From Haloarcula pelagica (GTDB lineage: Archaea; Halobacteriota; Halobacteria; Halobacteriales; Haloarculaceae), in the NCBI RefSeq assembly GCF_030127105.1, contig NZ_CP126162.1, positions 248,001 to 312,000 of the forward strand: a stretch of DNA of 64,000 nucleotides. Reading direction: 5' to 3'. The translations under genes and the position numbers were made by a program. Of this stretch, positions 8,281 to 16,578 are shown in pieces. Position 1 is the stretch's first letter. Each line of letters starts with the position of its first letter. The notes beneath the pieces were generated by a model. It was not told the DNA's origin. It ran no database searches and was given only the letters and a program-made list of their open reading frames with translations.

Positions 8281-9447
8281 ATGTCCGAATTCCTAGGCTA
8301 CGAGCGAGACGACGGCAGTATCGGCATCCGCAACCACACAGTGATCGTGTCGACGGCACCGTACGCAAACGACACGGTCAAGCGCGCCGCCGACATCGTC
8401 GACGACGCGATCCCGATCACGCATCCGCTGGGTCGCTGTCAGACCAAGCCCGACGTGTTCCAGACCTACCGCACGCTACTGGGCTACGCGACCCACCCCA
8501 ACACGTACGGGGCCGTCGTCGTCGCCCACGCCGGCGAGATCGTCGACGGCGACGAACTCGCACAGGACGTGGCCGAGACCGGCCGGCCGAGCGCCTCGAT
8601 CAACATCCACGAGGAGAAAGGCGTCATGAACGCGCTGGACGCGACCGTCGACGCCGCACAGGAGATGGTCCAGGACGCCAGCGCACAGCGCCGTGTCCCG
8701 GCAGACATGTCGAAACTCACCTTCGGGATCAACTGTGCGACCTCCGACACCACGTCGGGGCTGTGCCAGCACAAGGCCACCGCGGGCGCCGTCTGGCGCC
8801 TCATCGACGACCACGGCGGTCGCGGCTGCTTCGCGGAGACGCCGGAGTTCTTCGGCGGCGAGGAGGAACTCTCCGAACGCGCCGTCAACGACGAGGTGCG
8901 CCAGGAAATCCTCGACCGCGTCGACCACTGGGACAAGCGCCTGCAGGCGACCGGCTACGACGTGCGCGGCGCCCAGCCGACCCCGGACAATATGGACGGC
9001 GGGCTGACCACCATCGAGGAGAAGTCCCTGGGCGCGCTCGTCAAGTCCGGCGACGGCCCGATCCAGGACATCATCGACTACGGCGCGAAGATCCCCGATC
9101 AGTCGGGCATGTACATCATGGACACGCCGGGCCACGGGGCCGAGTCGGTCACCGGCATCGGCGCCGGCGGCGCTCACTTCATGGTCATTTCGACCGGGCA
9201 GGGCCACACCCTCTCGAACGCCGTGATGCCGACCCTGAAGATCACCGGTAACCCACACAGCGCCGAGCGGGTGCCCGAGCAGACCGATGTCGATGTCAGC
9301 GAGGCGCTCGTCGGCGACGAGAGCATCGACTGGGCGACCGACCAGCTGTGGGACGAGATCATGGACATCGTCAACGGGAAGGTCACCCTCAGCGAGGCGA
9401 TGGGCGAGAGCCAGTTCGCCATCCACCGGATCGGCCCGTCGACATAA
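8281..9447 (+). CDS. suyB: UxaA/SuyB-type lyase large subunit, candidate (R)-sulfolactate sulfo-lyase
   Basis: The 388-residue length equals that of SuyB-type subunits. Family motifs seen are GYERDDGSIGIRN at the N-terminus, HPLGRCQ near residue 50, EEKSLGALVKSGDGP near residue 250 and TGQGHTLSNAVMPTLKITGN near 305. Conserved cysteines, including those in GRCQ and INCATSD, fit the iron-dependent catalysis of this family. With the small subunit it would remove sulfite from 3-sulfolactate to give pyruvate. The alternative is altronate or galactarate dehydration. The adjacent exporter and two sulfolactate-dehydrogenase-type genes favour the sulfonate role. Its TAA overlaps the next ATG by one base. 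Confidence 0.74.
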   Translation: MSEFLGYERDDGSIGIRNHTVIVSTAPYANDTVKRAADIVDDAIPITHPLGRCQTKPDVFQTYRTLLGYATHPNTYGAVVVAHAGEIVDGDELAQDVAETGRPSASINIHEEKGVMNALDATVDAAQEMVQDASAQRRVPADMSKLTFGINCATSDTTSGLCQHKATAGAVWRLIDDHGGRGCFAETPEFFGGEEELSERAVNDEVRQEILDRVDHWDKRLQATGYDVRGAQPTPDNMDGGLTTIEEKSLGALVKSGDGPIQDIIDYGAKIPDQSGMYIMDTPGHGAESVTGIGAGGAHFMVISTGQGHTLSNAVMPTLKITGNPHSAERVPEQTDVDVSEALVGDESIDWATDQLWDEIMDIVNGKVTLSEAMGESQFAIHRIGPST

Positions 9448-10448
9448 TGCAGATCGACCGCCAGCGCGCGGTCGCGGTCGCGGCCGACGCCTTCCGCGCA
9501 CACGGGATCTCCGACGCCGACGCCGAGCAGACGGCCGAGGTGCTGGTGAGTGCCGACGCTCGCGGGAAACACTCGCACGGACTGCTCCGACTCCCGCGGT
9601 TCGTCCGCGGCATCGAGCACGGCAACGTCGACGCCGACGGCACCATCGAGGTCGTCGACGAGCGGGGCGGCGCAGCCACGATCAGCGGCGGGTCCCGGCT
9701 CGGCCCGGTCGTCGCGAGCGCCGCCGCCGGCGAGGCGATGGACCGGGCCGACGAGTTCGGCGTCGGCGCGGTCGGCGTCCACGACTCGAACCACCTGGGG
9801 ATGCTGGGCTACTACACGGATCAACTGCTCCAGGGGGGGTACGTCGGCGTCGGGATCACGAACACCGAGCCGGCGATGCCGCCCTATGGCGGCGCGGAGC
9901 CGGTGCTGGGGACCAACCCCATCGCCATCGGGCTCCCGACCGACCCGGCGTTCAACCTCGATATGTCCACCTCGGGCATCGCCCGCGGGACCGTCCTCCA
10001 CTACAAGGAGACCGAGCAGGAACTCCCCGAGGGCGTCGCGCTGGACACCGACGGCCAGCCGACGACCGATCCCGCCGCGGCACTGGAGGGGACGATCCTC
10101 CCCTTCGGCGGCGCGAAAGGCTCCGGCCTCGCCATCGCCGTCGAGGTGCTGGCCGGCGGGCTGGTCGGCGCCGCGATGGGGACCGACGTGACGGGGACCT
10201 ACCACACCGAGGACCCCTGCACGAAGGGGGACCTGTTCCTGGCGATCGACCCCGAAGCCCTGGGTGCGCCGGCGTTTAGCGAGCGGGCGAGTTCGTTCCT
10301 CACGGCGCTGACCGAGAGCGAACAGGCCGCCCACGTCGACGAGATCCGACTCCCCGGCCAGCGGTCGGTCGAACGCGATCGGACCGCCACGACCGTCGAG
10401 ATCGAGGACGACCTCTGGGACGAGGTCCGCGAGATCGCCGACGCCTGA
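9447..10448 (+). CDS. LDH2/ComC-family NAD(P)-dependent 2-hydroxyacid dehydrogenase
   Basis: The 333-residue protein belongs to the malate/L-lactate/ureidoglycolate/sulfolactate dehydrogenase fold family, which is unrelated to the Rossmann-type enzymes. The motifs ADARGKHSHGLLRLPRF, DSNHLGMLGYYT and LGTNPIAIGLP are present. The start at 9447 overlaps the lyase stop (TAATG), indicating tight coupling. ComC, (R)-sulfolactate dehydrogenase, is a member of this family and accompanies SuyAB in bacteria. Paired with the enzyme at 3680-4645 it could racemise sulfolactate through sulfopyruvate. The family is clear and the substrate is inferred from context. Confidence 0.8.
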   Translation: MQIDRQRAVAVAADAFRAHGISDADAEQTAEVLVSADARGKHSHGLLRLPRFVRGIEHGNVDADGTIEVVDERGGAATISGGSRLGPVVASAAAGEAMDRADEFGVGAVGVHDSNHLGMLGYYTDQLLQGGYVGVGITNTEPAMPPYGGAEPVLGTNPIAIGLPTDPAFNLDMSTSGIARGTVLHYKETEQELPEGVALDTDGQPTTDPAAALEGTILPFGGAKGSGLAIAVEVLAGGLVGAAMGTDVTGTYHTEDPCTKGDLFLAIDPEALGAPAFSERASSFLTALTESEQAAHVDEIRLPGQRSVERDRTATTVEIEDDLWDEVREIADA

Positions 10449-10491
10449 GACGGAGTTCCCCCCTTCATTTCCCACATTTGTAGGAATAAAA

Positions 10492-10507
10492 ACAATAACA
10501 ATTAATA
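10492..10507 (+). promoter_or_regulatory. AT-rich promoter of the binding-protein gene
   Basis: A run of ATAAAAACAATAACAATTAATAG lies upstream, with AATTAATA centred about 30 bp before the ATG at 10533. This supports that ATG over a TTG at 10512 in the same frame. Confidence 0.5.
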
Positions 10508-10532
10508 GGGGTTGTTTCTAACGTGGGTGTGT

Positions 10533-11954
10533 ATGACAGACGAAGTCTCTGACAAGCGCAGGCGGCAACTTATCAAAACGATGGCCGGCGGGAGCGTCGT
10601 GATGCTGGCCGGGTGTGGCGGCGACGGTGGCTCCGGTGACGGTGGCTCCGGTGACGGTGGCTCCGGTGACGGGGGCTCCGGTGACGGTGGCTCCGGTGAC
10701 GGGGGCTCCGGCGACGGGGGCTCCGGCGACGGTGGCTCCGGCGACGGTGGCTCCGGCGACGGTGACGGCGGCAGTATGTCCATGACGTACGTCTACCCCG
10801 GCTACTTCAGCAACGACGCCGGGAGCCTCGTCCCGATGTTCGAGGAGGCAAACAGCAACATCAACGTCGAGTCCCAGCAGACGCCCTCGGACGCCTCCTC
10901 GACACGCGAGTACTACGTCAATCAGTTCGTCTCCGGGTCGTCGTCGTTCGACGTGGGGAACATGGACGTGATCTGGCCCGCGGAGTTCGCCCAGAACGGC
11001 TGGGCCGCCGAGATGAACGACCCGGAGGGCCACACCGAGAACATGCTCCAGACGCCCATCGACTCGGTGACCGTCGACGGCACCATGTACGGGATGCCGA
11101 TCCACACGGACGCCAACGCCCTGTACTACCGCACCGACCTCCTGGAGGAAGCGGGGTACGACGAGCCGCCGACGACCTACATGGAACTGGTCAACATGGC
11201 ACAGGACATCAAAGACCAGTCCGATCAGGACCTCAACGGCTACATCTGGCAGGGCGGCTCCAACGAGGGGCTCACGATCATGTGGCTCAACTGGCTGTGG
11301 GGCATGGGCGGCAGCGTCCGCGACGGCAGCGGGAACCTCGTCGTCAACACCGAGGAAGGTATCGCGGCGCTGCAACACGCCGTCGACCTCATCCACGAGT
11401 ACGAGGTCACGCCCGAATCCATCCCGGCGTCCTCGACGGACCAGAACCGTCAGACGTTCCAGCAGGGCAACACCATCTTCATGCGCAACTGGCCCTACGC
11501 CGTCGCGCTGATGAACGAGGACGGCTCGGCCGTCCAGGGCAACTTCGACGTGGCGCCGATGCCCAAAGCCGAGGGCAACCCCGACGCCCAGAACTCCTGT
11601 CTGGGTGGGTGGAACCTCTTTATCAACGCCAACTCCGAGAACGCGGAGGCGGCACAGGCCTTCGCCAGCTTCATGGCCTCGATGGAGGCCCAGGAGACGA
11701 TGGCCCTGGAACACAGCCGCCTGCCGGTCCGCCAGGAGCTGTACAGCGACGAGTACTACGAGCAGGCCTCCCAGCTTGAGACGTTCGCACAGATCGTCGA
11801 CCAGACCAGCGCCCGGCCGGCGACCCCGCAGTACTCGACGTTCTCCGAGATCGTCTACACCAACTGCAACGCCGCGCTCGTCCAGAACAAGACGCCCGAG
11901 GAGGCGCTCAACGACGCCCAGGAAGAGATCGACAGCGAGGTCAACAACGCGTAA
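10533..11954 (+). CDS. Sugar ABC transporter substrate-binding lipoprotein (CUT1)
   Basis: The 473-residue protein begins with a Tat-lipoprotein signal (KRRRQLIKTMAGGSVVMLAG followed by the lipobox Cys near residue 28). A glycine/aspartate/serine linker of nine GDGGS repeats follows, then an extracellular solute-binding protein family 1 domain with YYRTDLLEEAGYDEPPTTY and an NWPYAVALMN stretch. It would be anchored outside the membrane and deliver its ligand to the permeases at 4812-6666. It is monocistronic and follows the dehydrogenase gene by about 85 bp. It should confer specificity for the sugar or glycoside degraded by this island. Confidence 0.9.
   Translation: MTDEVSDKRRRQLIKTMAGGSVVMLAGCGGDGGSGDGGSGDGGSGDGGSGDGGSGDGGSGDGGSGDGGSGDGGSGDGDGGSMSMTYVYPGYFSNDAGSLVPMFEEANSNINVESQQTPSDASSTREYYVNQFVSGSSSFDVGNMDVIWPAEFAQNGWAAEMNDPEGHTENMLQTPIDSVTVDGTMYGMPIHTDANALYYRTDLLEEAGYDEPPTTYMELVNMAQDIKDQSDQDLNGYIWQGGSNEGLTIMWLNWLWGMGGSVRDGSGNLVVNTEEGIAALQHAVDLIHEYEVTPESIPASSTDQNRQTFQQGNTIFMRNWPYAVALMNEDGSAVQGNFDVAPMPKAEGNPDAQNSCLGGWNLFINANSENAEAAQAFASFMASMEAQETMALEHSRLPVRQELYSDEYYEQASQLETFAQIVDQTSARPATPQYSTFSEIVYTNCNAALVQNKTPEEALNDAQEEIDSEVNNA
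10620..10754 (+). repeat. Nine tandem 15-bp units encoding GDGGS
   Basis: The unit GGTGACGGTGGCTCC, with third-position variants, repeats nine times in frame just after the lipobox cysteine. It forms a flexible acidic spacer between the lipid anchor and the binding domain. Slippage at this array would change spacer length without breaking the frame. Confidence 0.9.
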
Positions 11955-12076
11955 GCGCCCCTGTCGTCAGTCCGACACCCCAGTCTGCACCACTCCGTTT
12001 TCGCGGTCCCGAGTTCGAGCAGCCGTCGGCTCGCTATGCTCGCCAGTTAGCTGCACCACGAGAAGGTCCCACCGAG

Positions 12077-12979
12077 TCAGACCGTCTGCTCGCCGACCCG
12101 CTCGGTGATCCGGTTGTACGTCGCCCGGAGCGACGCGCGCTCGTCGTCGGTCAGTTCCGGCAGCGGCGGCAGCGGCTCGCCGATGTCCAGGCCGTGCAGC
12201 GCCGAGAGGTGTTTGATCCCCGCGGCCGTGGGCACGTCGCTGGTCGCTGTGACGAACGGCGTCACGATAGTCTGCATCAGCCGGCGAGCCTCCAGCAGGT
12301 CGTCGGCGGCGTATGCCTCGTAGAGTTCGGCCAGCGCCCCGGGGAAGACGTTCGCCGGGCCGGCGATCAGTCCGTCCGCACCCAGGTCGAGCGAGGCCGT
12401 CGCGAGCTGGGTCGCGCCCTGGAAGATCAGGAAGTCGTCGGGCGTCTCGCTGATGATCCGGTGGTGGTAGGTCAGGTCGCCCGAGGTGTCTTTCAGCCCG
12501 GCGATAGTGTCGTGGTCGGCGAGCCGTCGGACCAGGTCGAGGCCGATCTCGTTACCGGTCAGCGGCGGGATGTTGTACAACAGCAGCGGCAGGGGCGATT
12601 CGTCGGCGATGGCGGTAAAGAACCGTTCGAGGCCTGGCTGTGTGGTCCCCAGGTAGTAAGGGGAGACGACGACGGCCGCGTCGGCGCCGACGGCGTCAGC
12701 CGCCTCGATGTTGTCCAGAACCGCGTCGACGTTCGTGTCACAACAGCCCGCGAGCACGTCGGCCTCACCGTCGGCCTCCTCGACGACGAGCCGGACCAGC
12801 CGGCGGTTCTGTTCCGTCGTCAGGCTGGGGAACTCACCGATCGAGCTCCCCGGAAAGAGACCGTGAACGCCGCCGTCGACGAGCCGTCGGGTGAACTGCC
12901 TGACCGCTTCGTCGTCGACCGACCGCCGAGACCCATGGGTAGGCGTCGCCATGGGAACCACTGTTCCCGAGAGATTCAT
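12077..12979 (-). CDS. Dihydrodipicolinate synthase/N-acetylneuraminate lyase family aldolase
   Basis: The 300-residue class I aldolase has LFPGSSIGEF as the family GTTGE-type motif near residue 45, YNIPP with the conserved Tyr near 130 and GLKDTSGD with the Schiff-base Lys near 160. Archaeal 2-keto-3-deoxygluconate aldolases belong here, so cleavage of a 2-keto-3-deoxy sugar acid to pyruvate plus an aldehyde is expected. In the proposed pathway the aldehyde would be sulfolactaldehyde. The ATG at 12979 lies about 31 bp from an AAATTATAAC box on the minus strand, so it is preferred over a GTG at 13000. The gene is convergent with the binding-protein gene. Confidence 0.82.
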   Translation of the reverse strand: MNLSGTVVPMATPTHGSRRSVDDEAVRQFTRRLVDGGVHGLFPGSSIGEFPSLTTEQNRRLVRLVVEEADGEADVLAGCCDTNVDAVLDNIEAADAVGADAAVVVSPYYLGTTQPGLERFFTAIADESPLPLLLYNIPPLTGNEIGLDLVRRLADHDTIAGLKDTSGDLTYHHRIISETPDDFLIFQGATQLATASLDLGADGLIAGPANVFPGALAELYEAYAADDLLEARRLMQTIVTPFVTATSDVPTAAGIKHLSALHGLDIGEPLPPLPELTDDERASLRATYNRITERVGEQTV

Positions 12980-13043
12980 GCCTATCGCATGGAGGAGCAC
13001 TTAGTTATAATTTGGGATGGCGCCACACACCGACGGGGCCGTG

Positions 13044-15407
13044 CTAGTCCCGTTGCTCGGGGGACGAACCGGCCGTTTCGTCGACCTCGAACGTCGAGAG
13101 CCGGTCCGAGAGCGTCGCCGCGCGGTCCTGAAGCTCCTCTGCCTGCTCGGTGACCGTCGAGATTGTCTGGCTCTGTTCGGTGGCTGCGTCGGCGACGGAC
13201 TCGGCCTGGTCCGTCACGCGTCGGCTGATCTCGGCCACGTCGTCGATGTCGGCGGCGACCTCCTGGGTCGTCCGTGCCTGCTCGCCCGTCGCCCGGTCGA
13301 TCTCGCGGGCGTTCTGGTCGGTCTCTTCCACCCGGTCGACGATGTCGTCGAGGGCCGACAGCACCTCCTCGACCGTGGTCGAGGCCTCGCCGACAGCGTC
13401 GCGCATCTCGTCCATCGCGTCGACGGTCCGGTCGGTCTGTGACTGGACCGCCGCGATCCGGTCGGCGATGTCGTCGGTCGCGTCCTGGGTCTCCTCGGCC
13501 AGCTGTTTGACCTCGTCGGCGACCACCGCAAAGCCCGCGCCGTCGCCGCCGGCGGTCGCCGCCTCGATGTTGGCGTTCAGCGCGAGCATGGTGGTCTGGT
13601 CGGCGATCTCGGCGATCAGGTCGGCCACGTCACCGATAGCCCGGACCTGTTCGTCCAGGTCGTCCATCTGCTCGACCGTCTCGCCGGCCTGGGCCTGGAG
13701 TTGCTCCATCTCGTCGAGGGCCGTCTCGGCGGCCGCGCGGCCCTCGGTCCCGCGCTCGACGGAGTGCTGTGCGGAGTCGGCGACCTCGCTGGCGTTCGCG
13801 GCGACCTCCTCGACGTTTGCCGACAGGGTCGAGGTCTCCTCGGCCATGTCGTCGAGGCGCTGGCTCTGGTCGCTCGCCCCGGCGGAGATACGGCGGACCC
13901 GATCCGTGACCTGCTGGCTGCGGTCCTCCACGTCGGTGGCCTGCTCGACCACGTCGACGCTCGCGGCCGCCACGTCGTCGGCGAACCGGTGGACCTCCGC
14001 GACCGTCCGCTCTAGGTCGTCCATCATCTCGTTGAACGCGGCCGCGATCTCGACCATCGCCTCACTGTCGACATCCTCGTCGAGCCGGCGATGGAGTTCG
14101 CCGTCGGCACAGGCCCGCATCGTCTCGCCGTAGGCGGTGGCTTGCTGCTGGAGCTGGTCCGAGAGTTCCCGCGCGCGGTCGCGTGCCGCCTCGGCCTCGG
14201 CCTGTGCCGATTCGGCGTCGCTACGTGCGGCCTGTGCGTCCTCCAGCGCGGCCTCCGTCTCGGCGAACTGCTCGCGCAACGACGTGCGCATCCCGTCGAA
14301 GCTCTCGAAGAGCCGGCCGATCTCGTCTGCCCGCCGGGTCGACAGTTCCACGTCGAGGTCGCCCGCCTGCATCTGTTCTGCCCGGCGGCGGAGCCGCGTC
14401 AGCGGAACGACCGTCTGGCGGCCCAGCGCGGTGGCGACGACGCCCAGCACCAGGATACTTCCCAGGACGATCCCGAGGACGTTCCGCCCGACCGAGCGCC
14501 CGATCGCGTAGGCCTCACTCGTCGGGAGCGAGACCGTCACCACCCAGTCGGTCTGTGCGACCGGGGCGAAGGCCAGCACCCGACTGTCCCGTTCGAGCGC
14601 CCCGACGGTGCCGTTCTCCGCGGCCGCCGTGAAGGCGGTGCTGTCGGTCACCGTCGTCGCGTTCGCCGCGCCCGCTGGCGCCAGGACGACATCGCCGTTC
14701 GGATCGACGACGGTCGTCCGTGCAGCGGTCCCCCCGCCGGCGACGCCGTCGAGTCGGGCGCCGCCCGAGCCCACGACGACGACCGCGCGGTCGGTGTCGG
14801 GAACGGGACTGACGAAGGCCATCACGGTCTCGTTCGACCGCTGGTAGGCCGAATCGCTGATCGCGACCACGGAGGGGACGCTGGCGTACTGCTGGACCGA
14901 CTCGACCTGGCGGGTCCAGGGCTGGTCGGTCTCGGCGATGGACTGGCCCGCCAGGTCGAAGGCGGTGCTGCTGCGGACCTCGCCGGCGTCCGTGTCGACG
15001 ACGTGAACCGCGAGGATGTCGAGCGTGCCGAGGTTCTGTGCGTCCCGTAGGTAGCGGTCGACGACGCGGGTCTGCTGGGCCTGCATCGGCTCGGCGGCGG
15101 AGATAAACCGCGTCTGGACCTGCATCTCCTCGACCCACCCGCCGACGGCGGTGGCCTGCATCGACGCCCGGGACTGGAGCTGTGTCCGAGTGTCTTCACG
15201 TAGTTCCGATTGTATCTGGAGGTAGCTGCCGGTGCCGATCGCGGCGATCACGACGAGGACGACCAGCATCGAGATCGCGAACTTTGCGGCGTACCGTCGC
15301 CGGACGAACTCCGGGGTGAACCGGCGAGCCGCGTCTCCGACGACGGCGACCGCCGTCTCGCGGACCCGACGCTCCCCGTCGTCGGAGGACGCTGTCTGCT
15401 CTGACAT
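13044..15407 (-). CDS. Haloarchaeal transducer (methyl-accepting chemotaxis protein) with an extracellular Cache-like sensor
   Basis: The 787-residue protein has a first transmembrane helix near residues 45-68, an extracellular region of about 230 residues that looks like a double Cache domain, and a second helix near 300. These are followed by a HAMP domain, a long coiled coil and the MCP signalling hairpin with [20 protein letters not shown] and [19 protein letters not shown] second HAMP-like segment lies near residue 430. A TATTAAATA box about 28 bp before the ATG supports the start. Its position inside the catabolic island suggests taxis toward the substrate or a product; the ligand cannot be read from the sequence. 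Confidence 0.88.
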   Translation of the reverse strand: MSEQTASSDDGERRVRETAVAVVGDAARRFTPEFVRRRYAAKFAISMLVVLVVIAAIGTGSYLQIQSELREDTRTQLQSRASMQATAVGGWVEEMQVQTRFISAAEPMQAQQTRVVDRYLRDAQNLGTLDILAVHVVDTDAGEVRSSTAFDLAGQSIAETDQPWTRQVESVQQYASVPSVVAISDSAYQRSNETVMAFVSPVPDTDRAVVVVGSGGARLDGVAGGGTAARTTVVDPNGDVVLAPAGAANATTVTDSTAFTAAAENGTVGALERDSRVLAFAPVAQTDWVVTVSLPTSEAYAIGRSVGRNVLGIVLGSILVLGVVATALGRQTVVPLTRLRRRAEQMQAGDLDVELSTRRADEIGRLFESFDGMRTSLREQFAETEAALEDAQAARSDAESAQAEAEAARDRARELSDQLQQQATAYGETMRACADGELHRRLDEDVDSEAMVEIAAAFNEMMDDLERTVAEVHRFADDVAAASVDVVEQATDVEDRSQQVTDRVRRISAGASDQSQRLDDMAEETSTLSANVEEVAANASEVADSAQHSVERGTEGRAAAETALDEMEQLQAQAGETVEQMDDLDEQVRAIGDVADLIAEIADQTTMLALNANIEAATAGGDGAGFAVVADEVKQLAEETQDATDDIADRIAAVQSQTDRTVDAMDEMRDAVGEASTTVEEVLSALDDIVDRVEETDQNAREIDRATGEQARTTQEVAADIDDVAEISRRVTDQAESVADAATEQSQTISTVTEQAEELQDRAATLSDRLSTFEVDETAGSSPEQRD

Positions 15408-15504
15408 ACGAGAGGCGTCTGAATAGTGGTATTTAATAGTTCGGCCCCAGCTATCAGATTCGAGGTCGACGATCTGGTACGTGGGTGGTGATCACACCAC
15501 AACC

Positions 15505-15514
15505 AATATATACT
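15505..15514 (+). promoter_or_regulatory. TATA box that fixes a GTG start at 15535
   Basis: AATATATACT lies about 26 bp before GTG at 15535. A GTG at 15481 lies upstream of this box and would not be on the transcript. Confidence 0.6.
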
Positions 15515-15534
15515 ATCCGGGCAACAGAAAGCCC

Positions 15535-16509
15535 GTGCCCTCACGACGACGCTTCCTCGCGACAGTCGGTAGCACAGCCTCGGCAATCGCACTCGGATCC
15601 GGGTCGGTCGCTGCACAGGAGAGCGACGACACGGGACTCCCCGAGGGGTTCCCGCCGGTCGACGAGATCAGTACGACCAAGCCTCCATCGGTCCCGGATT
15701 CGTTCCCGACAGTCTCGACGGACGGCCACTTCTCACCCATGTCGGACCCCGGTGAGGTGTCGCTCGTCGACGGCGAGACGCCGACGAGTTACGACCTCCA
15801 GGGCGACTGGAGCGGCTACGGGGACGCCGACGAGATCCAGGTGTACGTCCACGGGTTCGTCGACAGCGTCCCACATCTCTGGGGGCGGTACCTGGCAGAT
15901 CAGGCCCGGACCGGTCTCAGATCGGCCGGCTACACCGACGCCCTCAGCGTCGCGTTCACCTGGGACTCGGACGTGGGCTGGGCCGACGCGAGCGAGATCG
16001 CCGAGCGGAACGCGCTCAAGTTCGGCCAGTGGATCCGGGACATCCGGGAGTCCGACGACCGCCCCGTCCGGATCGTCGCCCACTCGCTTGGCGCGCGAGT
16101 CACCTGTTCGCTGCTGGAGGAACTCCACCTCGACGTGAGCCGGTTCTACAGTTCCGGTGGTTCACACCACACCCCTGGAGAGAACGTCGTCGATTCGGTC
16201 GCGCTGCTGGGCGGCGCCATCGACAACGACACGGTCCAACTGAACAGGCGGTGGGGCGAGGCTATCGAGTACGCCGCCGGCGAGTTCTACAACTACTATT
16301 CGGACAACGACGCGGTGCTAGGACAGGGATACTACGCGATCGACCAGACCGACGCGGTCGGGCACACCGGGATCGCCCACGCCCCCGAAGCACCGGAGAA
16401 CTACACCGACCGGAACGTCACCGACCAGGTGGAGGCGCACGGCGACTACGACAGCGCCGACAACGAAGTCGGGGTCCTCGACGAGGTGGTCGAGGACTTC
16501 GGCGTCTGA
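15535..16509 (+). CDS. Tat-exported alpha/beta hydrolase (lipase/esterase-like)
   Basis: The 324-residue protein starts MPSRRRFLATVGSTASAIAL, a classic Tat signal ending near AAQES. The mature part is an alpha/beta-hydrolase of the DUF676/DUF900-like type. The strand VYVHGFVDS gives the oxyanion region, AHSLGA gives the nucleophile Ser (GxSxG variant), and His in GHTGIAHAPE is the likely catalytic base. It would act outside the cell on an ester. It lies between the transducer and the aldehyde dehydrogenase genes, so a lipase releasing a head-group glycoside for import is conceivable. No substrate can be read from the sequence. Confidence 0.72.
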   Translation: MPSRRRFLATVGSTASAIALGSGSVAAQESDDTGLPEGFPPVDEISTTKPPSVPDSFPTVSTDGHFSPMSDPGEVSLVDGETPTSYDLQGDWSGYGDADEIQVYVHGFVDSVPHLWGRYLADQARTGLRSAGYTDALSVAFTWDSDVGWADASEIAERNALKFGQWIRDIRESDDRPVRIVAHSLGARVTCSLLEELHLDVSRFYSSGGSHHTPGENVVDSVALLGGAIDNDTVQLNRRWGEAIEYAAGEFYNYYSDNDAVLGQGYYAIDQTDAVGHTGIAHAPEAPENYTDRNVTDQVEAHGDYDSADNEVGVLDEVVEDFGV

Positions 16510-16578
16510 GCGGGGCGCACTCCCCGTCTGTTCGGGGCCTGCGTAACACTTATAATTCTGATGACCCACCCCACGAGT

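Noticed and set aside
8281-9447. Altronate dehydratase as the primary call
   Set aside because: Kept only as an alternative: the SAF domain is a separate protein, and the adjacent exporter and two sulfolactate-dehydrogenase-type genes fit a sulfo-lyase better. No uronate isomerase or reductase is present.
10620-10754. CRISPR or non-coding minisatellite
   Set aside because: The 15-bp units are contiguous, in frame and inside a lipoprotein gene.
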